The notes under the pieces: model-generated
Database searches by the model: none
Seen by the model: the letters and a program-made list of their open reading frames with translations, nothing else
What the model was told of the DNA's origin: nothing
Source: Galerina marginata
Lineage: Eukaryota; Basidiomycota; Agaricomycetes; Agaricales; Galerinaceae
Assembly: GCA_023014335.1 (NCBI GenBank)
Contig: JAECYW010000013.1
Coordinates: forward strand, 1,860,001 to 1,924,000
Direction of reading: 5' to 3'
Length of the DNA: 64,000 bases
Made by a program: the position numbers and the translations under genes
Shown: positions 59,301-64,000 of the stretch, one piece after another
Layout: each line of letters begins with the position of its first letter
Numbering within the stretch: position 1 is the stretch's first letter

Positions 59301-61550
59301 GGTCGGTCCGGCAAGTTCAAACTCCGCCGAACACGATCAACAAGCATTTCTTTCAACCACTCCACATCCACACCCGTCCACAACACCTCCCAGCCTCGCT
59401 CCTTCCATCCCTCCACCATCTACTCCCCAGCTAGCGCCAGCAGTGAATCGTCGAGCCCGGGGATACCACTGGCGCAGCTGGAGGTCCACCATTCGAACCG
59501 ACACCACACCCAAACAACCAGCCGCGCGCCTCTCCCCTTGCTAGTGGGATGTAGGCCGGCCACGCTGCGCAAGCCAGGCAGATCACGAACGCGACGAATC
59601 ACAAACGACCGCCACGCTGCCACATCGCGAGAGGTTTGGGCCAAGTTCGGGACCGCGGATGGGACGAAAACGAACTTACAGCCACGCTCGAAGCCGCCCC
59701 ACCAACTCCGGGGCTTTGGACCGACATTTGGACGATGGAGAATGCTGGAGGGGAGGCAGAGGACGAGGGGAGACCCATGGTATGGGAGACCCGCGAGGTA
59801 CGTCGTGAAGCGAGTCAATACAACTCGCTTCGCTTCATCTTTCTTGCCAGCCCCCATACCACTTATCCCCTGCTCTCCAGTCCAACCGGTGCGCTGTGGC
59901 TATGGCCTTCACCCGCCACCACCCTCGTCGCCTCCGCAATTACCTCCCGTCACCACCTCGTCTGCCCCGACACCGCCAAAATGCAATCATGGCGAAACGA
60001 GCGTCACCGCCATTGCCAGTTCACGATAACTCGTGCATCGCGACGGTGTGGGGCTCTCCACCCCGACTCCACCCCCAGGACGGTACCAGGTGCAGCAACG
60101 GGGTCAGCAGCTTTTGCTACTGCTCTTTTAGCTGCTGCTTTTGCTGAGACACGGCGGCGCTGAGTCGAGGCAAGGCAAGGCAAGCCTGCAGTAACATCAC
60201 CGTGTGCTGCTGCCAACTGGGCACTCGCAACCCAGATCGAGAGGAAACGACAAAGGGGGCTCCCCTAGTCTATCCCCCTTCAGCAGAGCCGCCGTGAGCC
60301 GCACCGCCCGCCCACACCCCTCGCGCCTCCTACTATGGCCAATGACATCGCAACGGACCGACTTGGGGCTCTGCCTCGCTGCCCCACAACCCCTACGGCT
60401 TATGGCTTTTGTTCACCCTCAGCCCCCGCCACCACCCACTACCTATGCATCAACGACGTCTCCCAGCTCGTTGCCCAAGCCACACGGGTAACGTTACACG
60501 GGAGGCGACGAGCTGTGCTAGGTGTGCAGGTGCGGATGCGTTTCGAAGTTGGGAACGTCGTTTTGTTCGCGAACGACGGGGCCGCGAGAGCTGAAACCGG
60601 TGTGGTGCGCCCATAATACCACAGCAGACTGGGTGAATTGAAGGAAGGGGGGCCAACGGGGTGCGAGGGACTGGTTGGGGCGCGAACAGATGGGCTGTTG
60701 AAGGCAGCCCCACCTTTTCTACTGGGAGTGCAGAAGTCATCCGAATGGATGCTGCTGCATCCACCCCTTCCTCTTTGAATTTTGAAATAAAAATTATATC
60801 ATTGGCTTTGTATTTACAAGGGGATCTCAATTATACACTAAAGTAAATAAAATTCGAACGGGAAGGAGGTGTAAAACGCGAAACGAAGGCCAGCTGTCAA
60901 ATGTGAGATCCATCAAGGTTCTAAAAATAGCGTGCCTGGCGCGAGTTATTTTTGGAACGTCATCCAAACCGACGAGCGCCAATCCATCCTTTGCCCGCCC
61001 CCGGGAGGCGCGCAAATGGCGCCATTAGGTAGAGAATAATAACGGAAACCTACTGCAATTTTTTCCCCGTCGTTATCAGCGCTGTACGACGAGCGCGACC
61101 CAAAATACAGCGTCGGGCAGCATTTCGGGCACTGTTGACAGCTGTTTGACAGCAGCCCCCGCCCAATATTTCCACGTCATCCAAAGGCATCCGCCCCAAT
61201 CCATCCATTCCCGCCCCTCGAGAGGCGCGCAAAGGGTGGGGGTGCATATAATAATATTAATGGACCCTAAATATCTTTTTTCCGCGCCCAAATGCGCCCC
61301 CAACAGCGAGCAGCACCCAAAATACAGTTTCCGGGCATCCCGGAGAGCCTTTTAGCATTGTTGACATTTGTTTACAGTGTCCCGCCCCCAACAGCCATCA
61401 AACACCCTCCCCCGGCACCCCCGGCAGGCATATATGAGCATAATATGTGCTGTTGGCAAGTTTGCCACCTTGGCAAAAGTGCGCTGTGGATATCTGACTT
61501 TACTTAGTAGAAATGCCACAGGTCATACATGGTACTGGCAGCTACAGGTG
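56340..61550. mobile_element. E5: palindromic foldback element inside K2
   Basis: Exact 7-bp duplication CACAGTG at 56333-56339 and 61551-61557. Ends are CAGCCATAGCAGC and, on the complement, CACCTGTAGCTGCC; the outer sequence is the E4 subfamily. Arms are 56340 to about 58750 and about 59109 to 61550. Centre-border motifs are GGTGATTTACGG (about 58741) and CCCGAAATCACCACG (59109-59123). Hairpins include GAAGCGAGT (59807-59815) with its complement at 59823-59831, and GTGAAACGAGT at 58162 with one mismatch. A GTC microsatellite lies at 57726-57750. Length is 5.21 kb. No credible gene. Confidence 0.9.
58751..59108. other. Central spacer of E5
   Basis: About 360 bp of AT-rich sequence between the inner arm ends, the same length as in E4 but not visibly similar. 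No gene seen. Confidence 0.55.
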
Positions 61551-61559
61551 CACAGTGAC

Positions 61560-62470
61560 ACAACGGCGAGGGTGCGAATACCCTCGCCAATCGACGCCGA
61601 CGAGCAGCCGGCGCCATCGCCTACACCGTCGCTTACGCCATTTCCCGTAGCGCACACCCGCTATCCGCCACGTCACACCCATAACCCACCCTCCGTTGGC
61701 CACGTCGAACGACCAGCCTCGAAAAGCGGACACCCACCGTCATGTAAGTTCCCCCGCCCCCAGTGTTTTCCGTTGCCCCACCGCTGACACGTCCCCCGCG
61801 ACAGCCACGATGACCGCCGATGCGCGCTGACGAGCAGGACCGCCATTCGCCAAACCGCGCCACATACAGTGACGAACCGCGAAGCACGAACGACGACGAA
61901 CAAACCCCATCCAACGACCACCGCGAGGTCAGAGGGCGAGGAGGCACTCCAGGTAGGTGGCCTGTCCCCGTGCCCAACACCGCTAACTCCCCACACGAAT
62001 AGCTTCGCCAAACGATGCCTAAACGACGAACAGCCGCCTTCGCTGTTCCAGCGGCACACGCCTCCGCTGTCGGCCACGTCACGCCCTTCCTGGCCACGTC
62101 GAACGCCGAGCCTCGAAAACCGGACACCCGCCGTCAGGTAAGCCCCCACCTCAATGTTTTGCTCCCCCACGGCTGACACGTCAACGTGATAGCCACGAAA
62201 ACCGCCGATGTGCGATGACCAGCAGCGCGACCATTCACTCTCACAAACCACGGCGCGGACAGCTACGAACCACCGAAACGAACGACTGCAGCGCCCAACG
62301 ACGAACGAAGGCGGGCGCAACGTTAGAAGGCGGGGGTTATGTCAGAGGGCGAGGAGTCACCAGGTACGCGGCCAGTCACCGCACTCGACACGGCTAACCT
62401 CCCTACCCCATCGCCTACGCGTATAACCGTGGCCAGGGCGTCGCACCCTTGCCACGTCGCGTCGCTGCTT
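61560..62470 (+). repeat. Tandem exon-intron-like repeats in K2
   Basis: Units near 61680-62060 and 62080-62440 share GCCACGTCGAACG..., AGCCTCGAAAA, CGGACACCC and CAGCAGCGCGACCATTC-like parts. Two intron types recur. The first is 61744-61804 and 62138-62192, each with GCTGACACGTC as branch region. The second is 61953-62002 (branch CGCTAAC) and a degenerate copy from 62364 (branch GGCTAAC). They resemble the K3 array in layout and in the CACGTCGAACGA words. Confidence 0.7.
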
Positions 62471-62764
62471 AGCTCCCCTGCCTGACGTTGACCTGGACGC
62501 TCAACACCAGCGAGAGTACGACGGACTCAGGCGGCCCACCGCGCCTTTTTCTCCCTCGCTACCCCCCTCCCGCCTCTCTCTTGCTCGCTCCCTTTGTTTC
62601 TCTGTACGAGGGGTGCTCGGTCTCGCCACCGGACACTACTGTCCCTTGTTGCCTCTGCGCGTGCTCTTCATGTTGATGTTGTTAGTAATGTATTTGTTTA
62701 TTTTAAAGCCTTAGCTAGCCTTGTAGTAGTTACACATTAATAAATTATTTCAACCTGTTACTTA

Positions 62765-63000
62765 TGATATACTATAAGGACTCCATGGACTATCCATGGA
62801 TTCCAGTGGATTCTCAGTAATTCCATGGATTCCATTTGCAGTCCATGGATTCCTTGAGACTTTTTATGGAATCCACAGACTCTGAAGGAATGAGATGATA
62901 TTCCATGGAAATTCCATGGACTCCACCTGGATTCCTTGGACACCTACAAGGATTTGTAGTGGTCCATGAGTCCATATGGAGTCCATAGATAAACCCGGGG
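62765..63000. repeat. K2 right subterminal repeats
   Basis: Repeated TCCATGGATTCC, GGAATCCA and GACTCCATGGAC words with a palindromic CCATGG core. The left counterpart is at about 55700-55960. The array ends at AAACCCGGGGGACTGAAAAG, the inverted terminus. Confidence 0.8.
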
Positions 63001-63043
63001 GACTGAAAAGTACACTGATCCGGGATCAATTCCTCAAGGTTGT

Positions 63044-64000
63044 CTAAAAAGCCTGGGCTTTCTGACGCTGTAAGACATCGGGGCTCTCGCCGCGTCGGTA
63101 AGTGGGTAACACCGCCCGTCGCTCGCTGTTTGGATCGGTAATAACAATCCGTTGGTCCCCGTCTTCGCTGTTCTGTACGGTACTGCTGGTTAGGACATCA
63201 AAGGGTCTGCCCAATAGTACTCGATAAGCTGGGTTACGGATAATGTGTACTTGTAAGTAGACAGTTACCCCACCAAAGGAGAACGCGACGTTTTCCGCAA
63301 GTCCTAGACTTTTCTCGACCGCTCCGTTTGCGCTTTGCATGTTGATGGTAATATTTGGATTCCAAGTTAAACCCATTTCAACAGCAACTGATTCAGCCAT
63401 AGAGACAATTTGTGACCCACTGTCTACTATAGATTCTTCTTGCGCTATGTTATTGATCCGGGGGTACAAGGAACGTAACGCGTACGTATCGCGCGCCACA
63501 TATACCTCTTTTGGCACTGCCCCGTCATGGGTCTGCGCAAACTGTAAGTACGGGTCTGAACCGACGCGTAACTCAGGATCTAGACAACTATCGTTCAAGA
63601 TACCAGCCAACATATAATTAGACACCGGTAGTTGATCGACAGTTAGCCCCATCTCTACTTCCCGCGTCTTAGCATCCTCTTCCAATAACTCTTCCATGAG
63701 TACTGGCTTCCTAGCTTTCGACACGTTCTTTTTCAATGCTTCTCTAAGGCCTGGTGCATTTCCCAATAGATTTTTCAATGGTATAGCCACTGATAGATCC
63801 ATGATATCGTCCAACACCTTTTCAGATTCTGCATTATCTTCGACGGGAGCTTTTGTCTTATACGATGGACCCGGCTTTGGGCCTTCTCCTTCGTTTGCTG
63901 GAGTCCGGGTGTCTTTTAGACGAGTCACCGTTTTAAGCGGCGGGACATCTATATAGGGAAGCTCCCTGGACTTTACCACAGCTTTTGGTAATGGCTTTTT
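63044..64000 (-). CDS. Ty3/gypsy Gag-protease region, 5' end outside window
   Basis: The minus-strand frame is open from the window edge to a TAG at 63044-63046. Residues IVDSGSQIVSM carry the DSG of a retropepsin-like aspartic protease. LLGRPFDVL about 70 residues on is the matching ILGxPF-type hydrophobic motif (known family pattern). The N-terminal 150 or so residues are acidic and unassigned, resembling gag-protease polyproteins of basidiomycete gypsy elements. The true start is upstream; the apparent first codon near 63979 is GTG. The stop sits in CTTTTTAG. When K2 is ignored, the pol frame is open across this point in the -1 frame. It processes the polyprotein (known role). Confidence 0.85.
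   Translation of the reverse strand, partial: KKPLPKAVVKSRELPYIDVPPLKTVTRLKDTRTPANEGEGPKPGPSYKTKAPVEDNAESEKVLDDIMDLSVAIPLKNLLGNAPGLREALKKNVSKARKPVLMEELLEEDAKTREVEMGLTVDQLPVSNYMLAGILNDSCLDPELRVGSDPYLQFAQTHDGAVPKEVYVARDTYALRSLYPRINNIAQEESIVDSGSQIVSMAESVAVEMGLTWNPNITINMQSANGAVEKSLGLAENVAFSFGGVTVYLQVHIIRNPAYRVLLGRPFDVLTSSTVQNSEDGDQRIVITDPNSERRAVLPTYRRGESPDVLQRQKAQAF

Larger units (their letters stand above)
55678..63015. mobile_element. K2: non-autonomous element with KDZ-like ends, inside gypsy pol
   Basis: 8-bp duplication TGATCCGG at 55670-55677 and 63016-63023; the next two bases also match. The left end is GAGGACTTATCACTCCCCC; the complement of the right end is GTGTACTTTTCAGTCCCCC. Without E5 it is about 2.1 kb, close to K3. 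Subterminal repeats of the CCATGGATTCC/GGAATCCATGG type fill about 55690-55960 and 62765-63000. The interior has a degenerate tRNA and tandem exon-intron-like units. No transposase is present. It separates the gypsy protease frame from the pol frame. Confidence 0.88.

Overview
The window looks like a transposon-packed, heterochromatin-like stretch of an agaricomycete (basidiomycete) genome. The evidence is many introns of about 50-65 nt with GTRNGY donors and CTNAC-type branch sites, KDZ-superfamily transposase genes with the CxC2, CxC5 and CxC6 cysteine clusters, a basidiomycete-style hAT transposase tail, and a Ty3/gypsy element. I recognise no ordinary housekeeping gene. Species is not inferred.

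Layout. Bases 1-14203 are a large palindromic element (P1, cut by the window start). It carries element E1 (901-10863), which itself carries E2 (2232-7128). Bases 14600-18599 hold a truncated CxC2-KDZ transposase gene, a hAT end with a transposase tail, and decayed sequence. Bases 18600-23509 are a KDZ-class element (K1) with an accessory gene and a CxC5/CxC6 transposase. Bases 23510-30060 hold a second CxC2-KDZ gene on the minus strand, split by E3 (24555-29555) and cut off by the K1 end. Bases 32233-51702 hold five small, intron-rich, TATA-preceded genes on the plus strand. Gene A is split by E4 (33884-39216). B1, B2 and C appear paralogous. Gene D is split by P2 (43115-50734), which in turn carries K3 (46615-48643). 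Bases 51805-64000 hold a gypsy gag/protease/pol on the minus strand, split by K2 (55678-63015), which carries E5 (56340-61550).

The main result is the P/E family: seven copies (six complete) of about 5 kb each once nested insertions are subtracted. Each is an imperfect palindrome over its whole length: two arms of about 2.4 kb around a spacer of roughly 0.35-0.7 kb. The ends read 5'-CASC...GSTG-3' (E2 and others begin CAGCC or CACCT). All six complete copies have exact 7-bp target duplications: GCGGGTC, GTGGACT, AGGAGCA, CAGAAAG, GCGCCAT and CACAGTG. They hold no credible protein gene. Their arms are crowded with short perfect hairpins, and at least one hairpin keeps its pairing between copies by compensatory changes.

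Three further elements (K1, K2, K3) share a GTACTTTNCANTCCC-like terminus. K2 and K3 have 8-bp duplications and carry tandem repeats in which each unit contains an intron-like segment (52 nt in all three K3 units). The plus-strand gene block meets the gypsy pol tail to tail and may be an antisense accessory cargo of that retroelement; this is inference. The insertions disrupt coding exons, and removing each one on paper with one target copy gives continuous frames, so the order of insertion can be read directly.
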